From: Vreelandella aquamarina
GTDB taxonomy: Bacteria > Pseudomonadota > Gammaproteobacteria > Pseudomonadales > Halomonadaceae
Assembly (NCBI RefSeq): GCF_020075495.1
Contig: NZ_JABYQT010000003.1
Span: 248,001 to 312,000 of the forward strand
Reading direction: 5' to 3'
Length of the DNA: 64,000 nt
The notes beneath the pieces are model-generated. The model saw only the letters and a program-made list of their open reading frames with translations, did no database searches and was not told where the DNA came from. This document shows positions 29,212 to 38,702 of the stretch, in pieces. Numbering within the stretch: the first letter of the stretch is position 1; every line of letters starts with the position of its first letter. Made by a program: the position numbers and the translations under genes.

Positions 29212-30534
29212 ATGGAAAAACTAATCACCCTGTGGGAAGGCTCGGGGCTTTATAACCTCGAGCTTGGCCAGGCGGTCATGATCCTGGTGGGGCTCTTGCT
29301 GCTTTATCTGGCGATCCACAAGAAGTTCGAACCGCTGTTGCTGGTGCCTATCGGTTTCGGCGGTATTCTGGCCAACATACCCGAAGCGGGGCTTGCCATC
29401 TCGGCGCTCGACCAGGCCATCGAGGTGGCCAGGCCCGCGGTGCTCCAGCAGATCAGCGCAGCGCTTGGCACCACCCTTGATCCGCTGGCCAGCGTAGCGG
29501 TCTGGCGCGAGACGCTGCACGTGCTGGCCCATGGCGACGTGGCACCGGATCAGCTGCGTGCCGCCAAGGATATCGCGCTGAGCGTGGGTTACAGCGACGG
29601 TATGCTCTACAACTTCTATCGCGTGGCCATCGGCTCGGGCGTGGCGCCGCTGTTGATCTTCATGGGCGTGGGGGCAATGACCGATTTCGGCCCCTTGCTT
29701 GCCAATCCGCGCACGCTGTTTCTGGGCGCGGCGGCGCAGTTCGGCATTTTCGCCACGCTGTTTGGTGCGGTGCTATTGACCTCCATGGGCGTGATGGATT
29801 TCTCGCTCAACCAGGCCGCGGCCATCGGCATCATCGGCGGCGCCGACGGGCCGACCTCGATCTATGTCTCGAGCGTTCTGGCACCGGAGCTTCTGGGAGC
29901 GATTGCCGTGGCGGCCTACGCCTACATGGCGCTGGTGCCGCTGATTCAGCCACCCATCATGCGTCTGTTGACCACGGAAAAAGAGCGTCAGATCACCATG
30001 ACGCAGATGCGCCCTGTGTCCAAGCTGGAAAAGATCGTGTTCCCGCTGATGCTGCTGATTCTGGTCGCGCTGTTTCTACCCGATGCAGCACCGCTTCTGG
30101 GGATGTTCTGCTTTGGCAACCTGATGCGCGAGTGCGGCGTGGTGGAGCGGCTTTCCGATACCGCCCAGAACGCGTTGATCAATATCGTGACCATCATTCT
30201 AGGGCTTTCGGTGGGTTCCAAACTGATGGCGGACAGCTTCCTGACCGTGCAGACCCTGGGCATTCTGGGGCTGGGCATCGTGGCTTTCGGCATCGGCACC
30301 GCCGCCGGTGTACTGATGGCCAAGCTGATGAACCTGGTCAGCCGCATGCCGATCAATCCGCTGATCGGGGCGGCGGGTGTGTCGGCCGTGCCCATGGCGG
30401 CTCGGGTGGCCAACAAGGTCGGCCTGGAAGCCAATCCGCATAACTTCTTGCTGATGCACGCCATGGGGCCGAACGTGGCCGGGGTGATCGGCTCGGCGGT
30501 GGCCGCCGGGGTCATGATCAAGTACCTGGGCTAA
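29212..30534 (+). CDS. oadB: Oxaloacetate decarboxylase Na+ pump, beta subunit
   Basis: The integral membrane subunit that decarboxylates carboxybiotin and couples it to Na+ export. The 440 residues are mostly hydrophobic; [16 protein letters not shown] and [15 protein letters not shown] are the conserved ion-path segments, with Asp in GGADGPT a known Na+-site residue of the family. It ends the oadGAB operon, with a terminator 23 bases after the stop. Confidence 0.97.
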   Translation: MEKLITLWEGSGLYNLELGQAVMILVGLLLLYLAIHKKFEPLLLVPIGFGGILANIPEAGLAISALDQAIEVARPAVLQQISAALGTTLDPLASVAVWRETLHVLAHGDVAPDQLRAAKDIALSVGYSDGMLYNFYRVAIGSGVAPLLIFMGVGAMTDFGPLLANPRTLFLGAAAQFGIFATLFGAVLLTSMGVMDFSLNQAAAIGIIGGADGPTSIYVSSVLAPELLGAIAVAAYAYMALVPLIQPPIMRLLTTEKERQITMTQMRPVSKLEKIVFPLMLLILVALFLPDAAPLLGMFCFGNLMRECGVVERLSDTAQNALINIVTIILGLSVGSKLMADSFLTVQTLGILGLGIVAFGIGTAAGVLMAKLMNLVSRMPINPLIGAAGVSAVPMAARVANKVGLEANPHNFLLMHAMGPNVAGVIGSAVAAGVMIKYLG

Positions 30535-30557
30535 TGTAGAAACGCGGTTGGCCAGCC

Positions 30558-30590
30558 AGCGGCTTGCGGGTTACCGCAAGCCGCTTTTTT
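30558..30590 (+). terminator. Rho-independent terminator after oadB
   Basis: An 11-bp perfect stem GCGGCTTGCGG / CCGCAAGCCGC with a GTTA loop is followed by six T residues. Confidence 0.93.
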
Positions 30591-30601
30591 GTGCGCAGCG
30601 G

Positions 30602-31231
30602 TCAAGGCAGGGTGTCAAGCGGCGTGATATCCAGCGCGCACTTCAAGCGATTTTCAAGCGGAGCAAGGTCAAGCGCCTGGTCGCGCGGCCAGCCGATGGT
30701 CAGTTGTACCCCGTCCTTGTCGTAGTCTACTCGTTCAACGGGGATGGCTTGCTCGCTGCACCAGGTGCGGGCAACGGCTTCGTTGGCGAAGGCGAGGTGC
30801 AGGGTGTAGGCATCGCGCTCGATCACCTCGAGCGTGGGCAGGGTTTCCAGCGCGTGGCTGACCGCCTGGGCGTAGGCGCGGGCCAGACCGCCGGTGCCGA
30901 GCTTGGTACCGCCAAAATAGCGGATGACCACGCAACCCACCTCGCCAAGCTGGCTGCCTTGCAGCACTTGAAACATGGGCCGGCCCGCCGTGCCGCCCGG
31001 CTCGCCATCGTCGGAAAAGCCGATCTGGTTCTGCTCGCCGGGCGGGCCGGCAATATAGGCCGTGCAGTGGTGGCTGGCGCTCGGGTGGGCGGCTCTGGCC
31101 GCCTCGAGCAGCGCGCCGAACGCGCCAACGTTCGGTGCATGGCAAAGCCAGGCGATAAACTGGCTCTTTTCCACGTCGATCTCGGCGCTATGCCACTGCG
31201 CGGCAGGTAAATCAGGGACTCGATAACGCAA
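30602..31231 (-). CDS. yigZ: IMPACT/YigZ family protein
   Basis: A conserved cytosolic protein of the UPF0029/IMPACT family, linked in eukaryotes to translational control through Gcn1; its bacterial role is unclear. The 209 residues show KSQFIAWL, HHCTAYIAG, GFSDDGEPGGTAGRPM and VVIRYFGGTKLGTGGLARAY, the family signature, plus a C-terminal DUF1949-type domain. The gene starts directly next to the stop of the S24-like gene upstream, so the two are probably cotranscribed. Confidence 0.9.
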   Translation of the reverse strand: MRYRVPDLPAAQWHSAEIDVEKSQFIAWLCHAPNVGAFGALLEAARAAHPSASHHCTAYIAGPPGEQNQIGFSDDGEPGGTAGRPMFQVLQGSQLGEVGCVVIRYFGGTKLGTGGLARAYAQAVSHALETLPTLEVIERDAYTLHLAFANEAVARTWCSEQAIPVERVDYDKDGVQLTIGWPRDQALDLAPLENRLKCALDITPLDTLP

Positions 31232-31666
31232 TCAGTGCTCCAGAGGCCCATGGGCATTGGCTGCAAGGCCTTCCCGGTCGTGCTGGGCCACACCCATGAC
31301 CATTCCCAATACTTGAATATCGCGATTATGCAAGAAGAGGTCCGGCGTGTGGGCATCGGCAGGCCACAGGTGCACGCCAAACCGGTTGATCGACAGGTGC
31401 TTCAGGGCAAATTCCTGATGATTGATCTGGGCCACGGCGGTCTCTTCATGCGTATCGTGCTGAAAACGCCGGATAATGATGACATCCCCATCGAACAAGT
31501 TGCAATCGCGCATGCGGTTGCCGCGTACCTTGAGGGCATAAGTATTGCGTCTGGTCATGCGCGGCGCCTTGAAGGCACGTGCCGACTGCAGGTTCTTGGA
31601 AGGGCAGGAAGCCGTGGCGAGCGATGAGCGGCTTGCACGTGATGGTGCTGACATCGACATGGTCAT
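31232..31666 (-). CDS. S24 (LexA/UmuD-like) protein lacking the catalytic serine
   Basis: The C-terminal 100 residues align with the UmuD/LexA autoprotease fold: TYALKVRGNRMRDCNLFDGD matches UmuD TYFVKASGDSM...DGD, and EFALKHLSI carries the lysine (Lys89). The position of the nucleophilic serine is Arg51, so self-cleavage is not expected. No HTH domain precedes it; residues 1-40 are Ser/Ala/Arg-rich. The start at 31666 has GGAGAA seven bases upstream and gives 144 residues; the frame is open for 97 codons more but crosses the regulatory region. A LexA-like box lies about 100 bases upstream. It may be a dominant-negative or scaffold form of UmuD, a moonlighting regulator, or a decayed gene; no umuC is in the window. 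Confidence 0.75.
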   Translation of the reverse strand: MTMSMSAPSRASRSSLATASCPSKNLQSARAFKAPRMTRRNTYALKVRGNRMRDCNLFDGDVIIIRRFQHDTHEETAVAQINHQEFALKHLSINRFGVHLWPADAHTPDLFLHNRDIQVLGMVMGVAQHDREGLAANAHGPLEH

Positions 31667-31744
31667 GGGGAATTCTCCAATGCAGCGCCCTCTCCCTAGG
31701 CAGGTGATCGTGATAGACCGGTATGGTTGTTGATATGGTTTTTC

Positions 31745-31784
31745 ATACAGTGGTTTCAGTATACAGCTGTTCTTGCATACAGTG
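31745..31784 (-). promoter_or_regulatory. LexA-like box with three phased ATACAG half-sites
   Basis: AGCTGTTCTTGCATACAGTG (31765-31784) is a CTG-N10-CAG site. ATACAG recurs at 31745, 31761 and 31777, exactly 16 bases apart, the length of one CTG-N10-CAG unit; the two left copies have degenerate partners (ATG and TGG in place of CTG). It lies in the gap between the S24-like gene and ccmA, nearer the former. Confidence 0.6.
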
Positions 31785-31935
31785 ATAGTGCTGTTTTTGA
31801 CGAAGCGCAGTGAGAACTCCGAAACGGTGGCATCGCCTACACGCTTGATTTGCGCCTCGGGCGGTTTCATCGGCTGGCGATGAATCGGCTTTACGTGTAG
31901 AGTTTCGCCCTCTATCAATACGGCAGGAGAGACCT

Positions 31936-32556
31936 TTGAGCCTGTGCCTTGAAGCACGACAGCTGGCCTGTGAGCGCGAAGGGCGCTGGTTGTTCGAAGG
32001 GCTCGACCTCGTGGTTCGCAGCGGTGAAATCCTTCGCGTCGAAGGCCCCAACGGCAGCGGCAAGACCACCCTGTTGAAGCTTCTGGCAGGCCAGTTGAGC
32101 GATTACCACGGCGAGCTTTTCTGGAAGGGCGTCCCTTTTGGCAAGGTGCGCGAACAGTTTGTGGCCAACTTGCTGTATCTGGGGCACTCGCCGGGTATCA
32201 AGGCGGGGCTTTCACCGCTCGAGAATCTGGCCTGGTACCAGGCGCTCTGCGGCGAGCGAGGCAGCGAAGCGCAGCGCCTGAGCGCTCTGGAGCAGGTAGG
32301 GCTTGAAGGGTTCGAAGACGTGCCGGCAGGGCAGCTATCCGCAGGTCAGCAGCGGCGTGTCGCGCTGGCTCGGTTAACGCTTACGCGCCGCGCGCTGTGG
32401 GTGCTGGACGAGCCGTTTACCGCCATCGACCGTCAGGGCGTGGCCGCGCTCGAAGCGCAGCTTGCCGCCCACGCTGCTGCCGGAGGCAGTGTGGTAGTGA
32501 CCACGCACCATGCACTGAGCGCGTCTTCTGCCGTGCGCTGCATTCAATTGGGATAG
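31936..32556 (+). CDS. ccmA: Cytochrome c maturation ATPase CcmA
   Basis: The ATP-binding subunit of the CcmABCD complex that releases heme-loaded CcmE. The 206 residues have Walker A GPNGSGKTT, signature LSAGQQRRVALARL, Walker B LWVLDEPF and the switch histidine in VVTTHH. The start is TTG, with AGGAGAG about five bases upstream. It is the first of nine contiguous ccm genes on the plus strand. Confidence 0.95.
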   Translation: MSLCLEARQLACEREGRWLFEGLDLVVRSGEILRVEGPNGSGKTTLLKLLAGQLSDYHGELFWKGVPFGKVREQFVANLLYLGHSPGIKAGLSPLENLAWYQALCGERGSEAQRLSALEQVGLEGFEDVPAGQLSAGQQRRVALARLTLTRRALWVLDEPFTAIDRQGVAALEAQLAAHAAAGGSVVVTTHHALSASSAVRCIQLG

Positions 32557-32559
32557 GTG

Positions 32560-33288
32560 ATGACGCAAGGGCAAAAGGCTACCCCGGCAATCGCTGAAAC
32601 AGCGCGGCCAGGGGGGCTGTGGATTGCCTTCACGGCAACGCTCAAACGCGACATGACGCTGATGTTCAGGCGCCGCGGCGAGCTGATCAATCCGCTGGTC
32701 TTCTTTGCGCTGGTGATAACGCTGTTTCCGATCGGCATTTCACCCGAGCGCGAGGTACTGGCGCTGATCGCCCCCGGGCTTTTATGGGTGGCTGCGCTTC
32801 TGGCAGCGCTGCTGTCACTGGATAGCCTGTTTCGCACCGACTACGACGATGGCAGCCTGGAGCAGATGCTGCTGGCCCCTCAACCGCTGGCCGCGCTCGG
32901 CCTTGCCAAGGTGGTGGCCCACTGGTTGTTGACCGGCCTGCCGCTGGCGCTGGTGGCGCCGCTTCTGGGTGTCATGCTGGCGCTGCCGGCAGGCAGCTAT
33001 GGGGTGCTGGTGCTGGCACTTTTACTGGGCAGTGCCAGCCTGAGCCTGATGGGGGCGATTGGCGCGGCGCTCACGGTCGGCATTGCCCGCGGGGGCGTGC
33101 TGCTGTCGCTGCTGATATTGCCGCTGTATATCCCGGTGCTCATTTTTGGCGTCGGGGCGGTACAGGCTGCCATCATCGGTGAAGGGGTCGCCGCGCACCT
33201 GGCCATGCTGGGCGCTCTGCTTGCCGCATCGCTCCTGCTGGCCCCCTGGGCGATTGCCGCCTCGCTACGCATCAGCATCAACGGTTAA
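32560..33288 (+). CDS. ccmB: Heme exporter protein CcmB
   Basis: An inner-membrane subunit of the CcmABCD heme-handling ABC complex. The 242 residues hold about six transmembrane helices; [22 protein letters not shown] near the N-terminus and [13 protein letters not shown] are family-conserved. ATG at 32560 is preferred over a GTG one codon before that directly abuts the ccmA stop. Confidence 0.94.
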   Translation: MTQGQKATPAIAETARPGGLWIAFTATLKRDMTLMFRRRGELINPLVFFALVITLFPIGISPEREVLALIAPGLLWVAALLAALLSLDSLFRTDYDDGSLEQMLLAPQPLAALGLAKVVAHWLLTGLPLALVAPLLGVMLALPAGSYGVLVLALLLGSASLSLMGAIGAALTVGIARGGVLLSLLILPLYIPVLIFGVGAVQAAIIGEGVAAHLAMLGALLAASLLLAPWAIAASLRISING

Positions 33289-33302
33289 GGACAGAACACC
33301 TC

Positions 33303-34043
33303 ATGTGGACCTTCATTCATAAATGGGGCTCGCCCAAATGGTTCTATGCCATGAGCGCAAGGCTGCAGCCCTGGTGCTGGGCGGCCGCACTGATGCTGAT
33401 TGCACTGGGGACAGTGTGGGGCTTGGGCTTCGCCCCGGCGGATTATCAGCAGGGCAATAGTTTCAGAATCATCTACGTCCACGTGCCCGCCGCCTTTCTC
33501 GCCCAGTCGGTGTTCGTGTCGATGGCGGCGGCGAGCCTGGTCTTCATGGTCTGGAAGATCAAGGTGGCCGACATGGCGGCGACGGTAATGGCACCGTTCG
33601 GGGCGGTGATGACCTTCGTGGCGCTGTTCTCCGGCGCGGTGTGGGGTGTGCCCACCTGGGGCACCTGGTGGATGTGGGACGCCCGGCTGACCTCCATGCT
33701 GATCCTGCTGTTTCTGTATCTGGGCGTCATCGCCCTGCGTGGCGCCTTTGCCAGTCGCGACGGTGGTTCAAAGGCGGCCTCGGTGCTCGCCATGGTGGGC
33801 GTCATCAATATCCCGATCATCAAGTACTCGGTGGACTGGTGGTTTACGCTCCATCAGCCCTCCACGTTTTCAGTCACGTCGCGTCCGGCCATGCCTGTGG
33901 AAATGTGGCTGCCGCTGTTAATCATGGTGCTGGGTTTCTACTGCTTCTTTATTGCCCTGACGCTGATGCGTACGCGCAGTGAAATCCTGCGCCGCGAGAT
34001 CAACAAGCGCTGGGTCATCGACCTCGCCAGGGAGATGCGCTGA
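33303..34043 (+). CDS. ccmC: Heme-handling protein CcmC
   Basis: It places heme on CcmE. The 246 residues contain six helices and the tryptophan-rich WWD segment ([16 protein letters not shown]) between two conserved histidines (YVHVPAAF and a later TLHQPS). AAGGAC precedes the ATG. Its stop overlaps the ccmD start. Confidence 0.95.
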   Translation: MWTFIHKWGSPKWFYAMSARLQPWCWAAALMLIALGTVWGLGFAPADYQQGNSFRIIYVHVPAAFLAQSVFVSMAAASLVFMVWKIKVADMAATVMAPFGAVMTFVALFSGAVWGVPTWGTWWMWDARLTSMLILLFLYLGVIALRGAFASRDGGSKAASVLAMVGVINIPIIKYSVDWWFTLHQPSTFSVTSRPAMPVEMWLPLLIMVLGFYCFFIALTLMRTRSEILRREINKRWVIDLAREMR

Positions 34044-34252
34044 TGGCCTTTGCATCGCTGGGCGCGTTTTTCGCCATGGGCGGGCACGGCCCTTACGTAT
34101 GGGCAGCCTGGGGTGTCACGGCACTGCTCATGGCTGCCTGCGTTATCCACGCGCGCCTCGAACGCCGCCAGCTGGCCCGGCTGTTAATGCGCCGCGCTCG
34201 GCGTGGCAGTACTTCTCAACCCCATCAAGCGAGTCATGCCGATGACCCCTAG
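34043..34252 (+). CDS. ccmD: Heme exporter protein CcmD
   Basis: A small single-pass membrane subunit that helps release CcmE. The 69 residues begin with [17 protein letters not shown] and one transmembrane helix, then a basic segment. It overlaps ccmC by one base (ATGA-type), and its 3' end overlaps the start of ccmE. Confidence 0.9.
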   Translation: MAFASLGAFFAMGGHGPYVWAAWGVTALLMAACVIHARLERRQLARLLMRRARRGSTSQPHQASHADDP

Positions 34253-34739
34253 ACGCCGCCAGAAACTGCTGGTCATTCTGGGCGCCCTGGCGCTTGCAGG
34301 CGTGGCCGTGGGCCTTACGCTCTACGCCTTGCGCGCCAACATCAACCTGTTCTTCAGTCCGGTGCAGATTGCCCAGGGCGATGCGCCCATCGAGCGGACC
34401 ATTCGCGCCGGCGGCATGGTCAAGGAGGGGTCGGTGGTTCGTGACCCGCAAAGCCTGAACGTCGAATTCCAGATTACCGACTACGTGGCCGAGCTTGGCG
34501 TGGCTTACAACGGCATCCTGCCGGATTTGTTCCGCGAAGGGCAGGGCGTAGTGGTGGTCGGCAAGCTGGCAGCCGATGGGCAGTTCGTGGCGGACAAGGT
34601 GCTGGCCCGCCACGATGAAAACTACATGCCGCCGGAAGTCGCTCAGGCGCTGCAAGAGGCAGGCTACTCGCCGGCCGACTATCAGGCCAAGGCGGCCGAG
34701 GTAGGCGAGCGCCTCAGGCGGCAGGAAAACGAAGGGTAG
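34242..34739 (+). CDS. ccmE: Periplasmic heme chaperone CcmE
   Basis: It binds heme covalently in the periplasm and delivers it to the CcmFH ligase. From MTPRRRQK the protein has 165 residues: a signal anchor (7-28), [40 protein letters not shown], and the heme-binding His124 in HDENY (Tyr128 also conserved). In-frame starts at 34236 and 34203 are possible but have no better ribosome site. Confidence 0.95.
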   Translation: MTPRRRQKLLVILGALALAGVAVGLTLYALRANINLFFSPVQIAQGDAPIERTIRAGGMVKEGSVVRDPQSLNVEFQITDYVAELGVAYNGILPDLFREGQGVVVVGKLAADGQFVADKVLARHDENYMPPEVAQALQEAGYSPADYQAKAAEVGERLRRQENEG

Positions 34740-34746
34740 AGTGTCG

Positions 34747-36732
34747 ATGTTGGTAAAAATGATTCCTGAGCTTGGCCATTTCGCGCTGATCATTGCCCTT
34801 TTGATGGCCGCGGTGCAGACGCTCATGCCGCTGGCCGGTGCCGCCACGCGAAGGCCGCTGTGGATGGCCTACGGCCACCCCATGGCCGTGGGTCAGTTCC
34901 TGTTCATAGCGTTTGCCTACCTGTGCCTGACGGCAAGCTACGCGCTGGATGATTTCAGCGTGGCGAACGTGGCCAACAACTCCAACTCCATGCTGCCCTG
35001 GTACTACAAGCTGAGTGCGGTATGGGGCAACCACGAAGGCTCGGTGCTGCTTTGGAGCTTGATGCTGGCCGGCTGGGGCTACGCCGCCTCGCGTTTCTCA
35101 GCCAGTTTGCCGCGGGACATGCTGGCCCGCGTGCAGGGCGTCATGGGCTTCATCAGCGTGGGGTTTCTGCTGTTCATCCTGCTCACTTCCAACCCGTTCA
35201 CGCGGCTGTTGCCCAACGTGCCGGGCGATGGCGCGGATCTCAACCCGCTGCTGCAGGATATCGGGCTGATCGTCCATCCGCCCATGCTCTACATGGGCTA
35301 CGTGGGGTTTTCGGTAGCGTTCGCGTTTGCCATCGCCGCGCTGCTGGGGGGGCGGCTCGATGCCGCCTGGACGCGCTGGGTGCGGCCCTGGACCAACCTT
35401 GCCTGGGCCTTTCTGACCGTGGGCATCGCGCTTGGCAGCTGGTGGGCCTATTACGAGCTTGGCTGGGGCGGCTGGTGGTTCTGGGACCCGGTAGAGAACG
35501 CCTCGCTCTTGCCCTGGCTGACGGGCACGGCGCTGATCCACTCGCTGGCGGCGACCGAGAAGCGCGGCTCGTTCAAGAGCTGGACCGTGCTGCTGGCCAT
35601 CTTCACCTTTTCGCTTTCGTTGATGGGCACCTTCCTGGTGCGCTCGGGCGTGCTTACCTCGGTGCACGCGTTTGCCAACGACCCCTCGCGCGGGTTGTTC
35701 ATCCTGGTGCTGCTGGGCATTACCGTCACGCTGTCTCTGGCCATCTTTGCCCTGCGTGCGCCGCGGGTAAGTCATCACGTCGGCTTCACCTGGCTCTCGC
35801 GGGATGCGCTGTTACTGATCAACAACATCCTGCTGGTCATCATGACCGTGACCATTCTGCTCGGCACGCTCTATCCGCTGATTCTGGACTCGCTCGGGCT
35901 TGGCAAGATCAGCGTAGGCCCGCCGTACTTCAACGCGCTGTTCGTGCCGCTGACGGTTGTCATGTGCATCTTCATGGGCCTTGGCCCGGTGGCCCGCTGG
36001 AAGCGCATGGCATCCGGTGAGCTAATCGCCAAGCTGTGGCTTGCCGGGGGCGCGGCGCTGGTGCTTGGCGCTGTGCTGCCGCTGGTCTACCGGGGCGAGT
36101 GGAACCTGTGGGTATCGCTGGGTATCGTCACCGCGCTGTGGATCGTGCTGCCCATGGTGCGCGATGTCTTCGACAAGACGCGCCATGGCGCCACGCGGCT
36201 TGGCGGGCTTGGCAAGCTGTCGCTGGCCTATTGGGGCATGGTGCTTGGGCATCTGGGCCTGGCGGTCACGATCGTGGGGGTGACGGTGGTGTCCAACTAC
36301 GCCGTCGAGCGTACCGTGCGCATGGCGCCGGGCACCACGGTGGACGTTGCCGGCTACGAGTTCACCCTGCAGGAGCTGATCAACCGCCGCGGGGCCAACT
36401 TTCTTGCCGATACTGCCGTCCTCGAGGTGAAGCGGGTGACATCCGGCAGGCCTTTCATGATGCGTCCGGAAAAGCGCCTGTATCTGGCCACCGGCATGCC
36501 CATGACCCAGGTGGCGCTGCGCCCGGGGCTTTTCCGCGACCTGTATGTCGCCATGGGGGAAGACCTCGACGACGGCAGCTGGGCCATGCGTATCCAGTAC
36601 AAGCCTTTCGTGCGCTGGCTCTGGCTGGGCGGCTTGCTGATGGCGCTGGGTGGCGTATTGGCGATTATCGACAAACGCTACCGGCGCCCCGCGAAGGCTT
36701 CGCGTACTGCACATGAGGAGGTTGTCCCATGA
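34747..36732 (+). CDS. ccmF: Cytochrome c heme lyase subunit CcmF
   Basis: The large membrane subunit that attaches heme to apocytochrome c. About 661 residues in some 15 transmembrane helices; the WWD heme motif is WGGWWFWDPVENASLLPWL, and VWGNHEGSVLLW and LIVHPPMLYMGYVG carry conserved histidines. A GTG six bases earlier is an alternative start. Its stop overlaps the ccmG ATG. Confidence 0.96.
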   Translation: MLVKMIPELGHFALIIALLMAAVQTLMPLAGAATRRPLWMAYGHPMAVGQFLFIAFAYLCLTASYALDDFSVANVANNSNSMLPWYYKLSAVWGNHEGSVLLWSLMLAGWGYAASRFSASLPRDMLARVQGVMGFISVGFLLFILLTSNPFTRLLPNVPGDGADLNPLLQDIGLIVHPPMLYMGYVGFSVAFAFAIAALLGGRLDAAWTRWVRPWTNLAWAFLTVGIALGSWWAYYELGWGGWWFWDPVENASLLPWLTGTALIHSLAATEKRGSFKSWTVLLAIFTFSLSLMGTFLVRSGVLTSVHAFANDPSRGLFILVLLGITVTLSLAIFALRAPRVSHHVGFTWLSRDALLLINNILLVIMTVTILLGTLYPLILDSLGLGKISVGPPYFNALFVPLTVVMCIFMGLGPVARWKRMASGELIAKLWLAGGAALVLGAVLPLVYRGEWNLWVSLGIVTALWIVLPMVRDVFDKTRHGATRLGGLGKLSLAYWGMVLGHLGLAVTIVGVTVVSNYAVERTVRMAPGTTVDVAGYEFTLQELINRRGANFLADTAVLEVKRVTSGRPFMMRPEKRLYLATGMPMTQVALRPGLFRDLYVAMGEDLDDGSWAMRIQYKPFVRWLWLGGLLMALGGVLAIIDKRYRRPAKASRTAHEEVVP

Positions 36733-37256
36733 GTCGCCGACTGCTGCTGTTGCTTCTGCCGCTGGGGTTTCTCATCGTGGCGATGTTTTTGTATCAGCGC
36801 TTGCAACACGACCCCTCCGCGCGGGATTCAGCGCTGATGGCCAGGCCTTTTCCGGCTTTCGAGGCTACCACGCTGCGCGACGAAAACCGCCGCATCGACC
36901 AAGGCCTGCTGGAAGGCGAGGTCACCCTGGTCAACGTGTGGGGCGAATGGTGCCCGGCCTGCAAGCAGGAGATGCCCCAACTGCTCGAGCTTGCCGACCA
37001 CGGTATCCGCATGGTGGGAGTGAACTACCGCGACACGCGTGAAAAGGGCATGCGCTTTCTCGGCGAGTATGGCGACCCCTTCGAGGTCAATATCTTCGAT
37101 CCCGAGGGCGATCTGGGCTTTGATCTGGGCGTATACGGCGCGCCGGAAACCTTTCTGGTCGATGCCGGTGGCGTCATTCGCTATCACCACAAAGGCTATA
37201 TTTCACCCGAGGACGTGACCCAGCGCATTCTGCCGGAGGTGGCCAAATGGCGTTGA
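36729..37256 (+). CDS. ccmG: Thiol:disulfide interchange protein CcmG/DsbE
   Basis: A membrane-anchored periplasmic thioredoxin that reduces the heme-binding cysteines of apocytochrome c. The 175 residues have an N-terminal anchor (4-22) and the active site Cys75-Pro-Ala-Cys78 in WGEWCPACKQE, then GAPETFLVD with the cis-proline-region motif. The ATG overlaps the ccmF stop. Confidence 0.95.
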   Translation: MSRRLLLLLLPLGFLIVAMFLYQRLQHDPSARDSALMARPFPAFEATTLRDENRRIDQGLLEGEVTLVNVWGEWCPACKQEMPQLLELADHGIRMVGVNYRDTREKGMRFLGEYGDPFEVNIFDPEGDLGFDLGVYGAPETFLVDAGGVIRYHHKGYISPEDVTQRILPEVAKWR

Positions 37257-37741
37257 CAGGATGTTTCAAGGCAGCGTGGCTTCCGCGCTGCCTGGTGGCC
37301 CTGGCGCTTGGTGTCCTGGCGGCCAGCGCCTTGGCCGGGGGGATCGAGCTACGCGAGTTCGATGACCCGGTACTTGCCCAGCGCTACCATGACTTGACGG
37401 CGTCCATGCGCTGCCCGCTGTGTGAAAACCAGGCGATTGGCGACTCCGATTCGCCGATTTCGGCGGATATGCGCGAGCGCGTCTACCAGATGCTTCAGGA
37501 AGGCCGGTCAGACAGCGAAATCATCCATCACATGGTGGCACGCTTTGGCGACTACATTCTCTATAACCCGCGCCTGGAGCGCCGTACCTACCTGCTGTGG
37601 GGCTTGCCCATTGGCCTGGGTATCGTTGGCTTCATGATCGTGCTGCTGGTGGTACGCGCCCGCCGCAAGGCGTCGGCCAAGGCACTCAGCGCCGACGAAC
37701 GTGCCCGCCTTGATGCGCTGATCGACCGGAGGCCCTCATGA
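37247..37741 (+). CDS. ccmH: Cytochrome c maturation protein CcmH
   Basis: The thiol-reducing partner of CcmF. The 164 residues have a signal sequence (about 1-31), the redox motif MRCPLCENQ with Cys56 and Cys59, and a C-terminal transmembrane helix (about 116-138). The TPR half found fused in E. coli CcmH is here a separate gene, ccmI, as in Pseudomonas. It overlaps ccmG by ten bases and ccmI by four. Confidence 0.95.
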   Translation: MALTGCFKAAWLPRCLVALALGVLAASALAGGIELREFDDPVLAQRYHDLTASMRCPLCENQAIGDSDSPISADMRERVYQMLQEGRSDSEIIHHMVARFGDYILYNPRLERRTYLLWGLPIGLGIVGFMIVLLVVRARRKASAKALSADERARLDALIDRRPS

Positions 37742-38646
37742 CGCTTTTATGGATCGCCTTGGCGCTGATGCTGTTGCCGGCGCTTGTCTGCCTGCTTGCG
37801 CCGCTGCGCTCGGCACGCGCCCTTTATAGCCAGCAGCAGGCCTTCGAGGCAGACGACGCTGCCACCGAGCAGAACGTGGCGATTTTCAAGCGCCGCCTGG
37901 CCTCGCTGAACGCCGCCCACGAGCGGGGCGATATCGACACCGAGCAACGTGCAGAGGGCCAGCTCGAGCTTGAGCGCAACCTGCTGGATGACACTGCTGA
38001 CCAGCGCACGCGCCCGCTGCAATCGCCCCGCGCCGGGCGCCTGGCCGTGCCGCTGGTCGCTCTGGGGGTTACCGCCATCAGCCTGTTCTGGTACCTGCAG
38101 GAGGGCGCCGAGGGCGACCTTGCACTTTATCGCGTGCAGCAAGAGCTGCTGGAAGACCCCAGCGCCACGGCCACCACCTATATTGCCCGCCTGGAAGCGC
38201 AGGCGGCACGCCAGCCCGGCAACCCCAACGTCTGGGCGGCGCTGTTCCCGCTCTACCGCGATACCGGCCAGCAGGCCAGGGCGGTACACGCCCTTGAGCA
38301 GCTGATGACTCTGGAAGGGCGTCAGCCTGAGGTGCTTGCCCAGCTTGCCCAGCTTCGCTTTTTCATGGCCGACCGCGAGCTGGCCCCCGACGTGCAGGCG
38401 CTGGTGGATGAAACCCTGGCACAAGACCCGCGTCAGCCAACGGTGTTAGGCTTGCTCGGCATTCACGCCTTCGATGAAGGCGATTACGCTGGCGCCATCG
38501 AGCGCTGGCGCCGGGCGCTGGCAACCAGCGATAACGCCATGGCAGAGTCGCTGCGCGAAGGCATTCGCGTGGCCCAGGAGCGCCTGGAAGGCGCCCCCGC
38601 GGCCGAGCGCTCCGACCCAACCGAAATAATGCCGCCGAGGCCGTGA
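37738..38646 (+). CDS. ccmI: Cytochrome c maturation TPR protein CcmI
   Basis: It holds apocytochrome c for the heme ligase. The 302 residues have two transmembrane helices (about 2-21 and 101-120) around a cytoplasmic helical loop, and a periplasmic TPR domain (about 130-290; PNVWAALFPLYRDTGQ, LGIHAFDEGDYAGAIERWRRAL). It is the last ccm gene; smc begins 56 bases later. Confidence 0.93.
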   Translation: MTLLWIALALMLLPALVCLLAPLRSARALYSQQQAFEADDAATEQNVAIFKRRLASLNAAHERGDIDTEQRAEGQLELERNLLDDTADQRTRPLQSPRAGRLAVPLVALGVTAISLFWYLQEGAEGDLALYRVQQELLEDPSATATTYIARLEAQAARQPGNPNVWAALFPLYRDTGQQARAVHALEQLMTLEGRQPEVLAQLAQLRFFMADRELAPDVQALVDETLAQDPRQPTVLGLLGIHAFDEGDYAGAIERWRRALATSDNAMAESLREGIRVAQERLEGAPAAERSDPTEIMPPRP

Positions 38647-38702
38647 CTGATCGTGTATCCGAGTAAGCTTCCTATGTTGAACCGCCGTCCTGCAGGTCCA
38701 GC

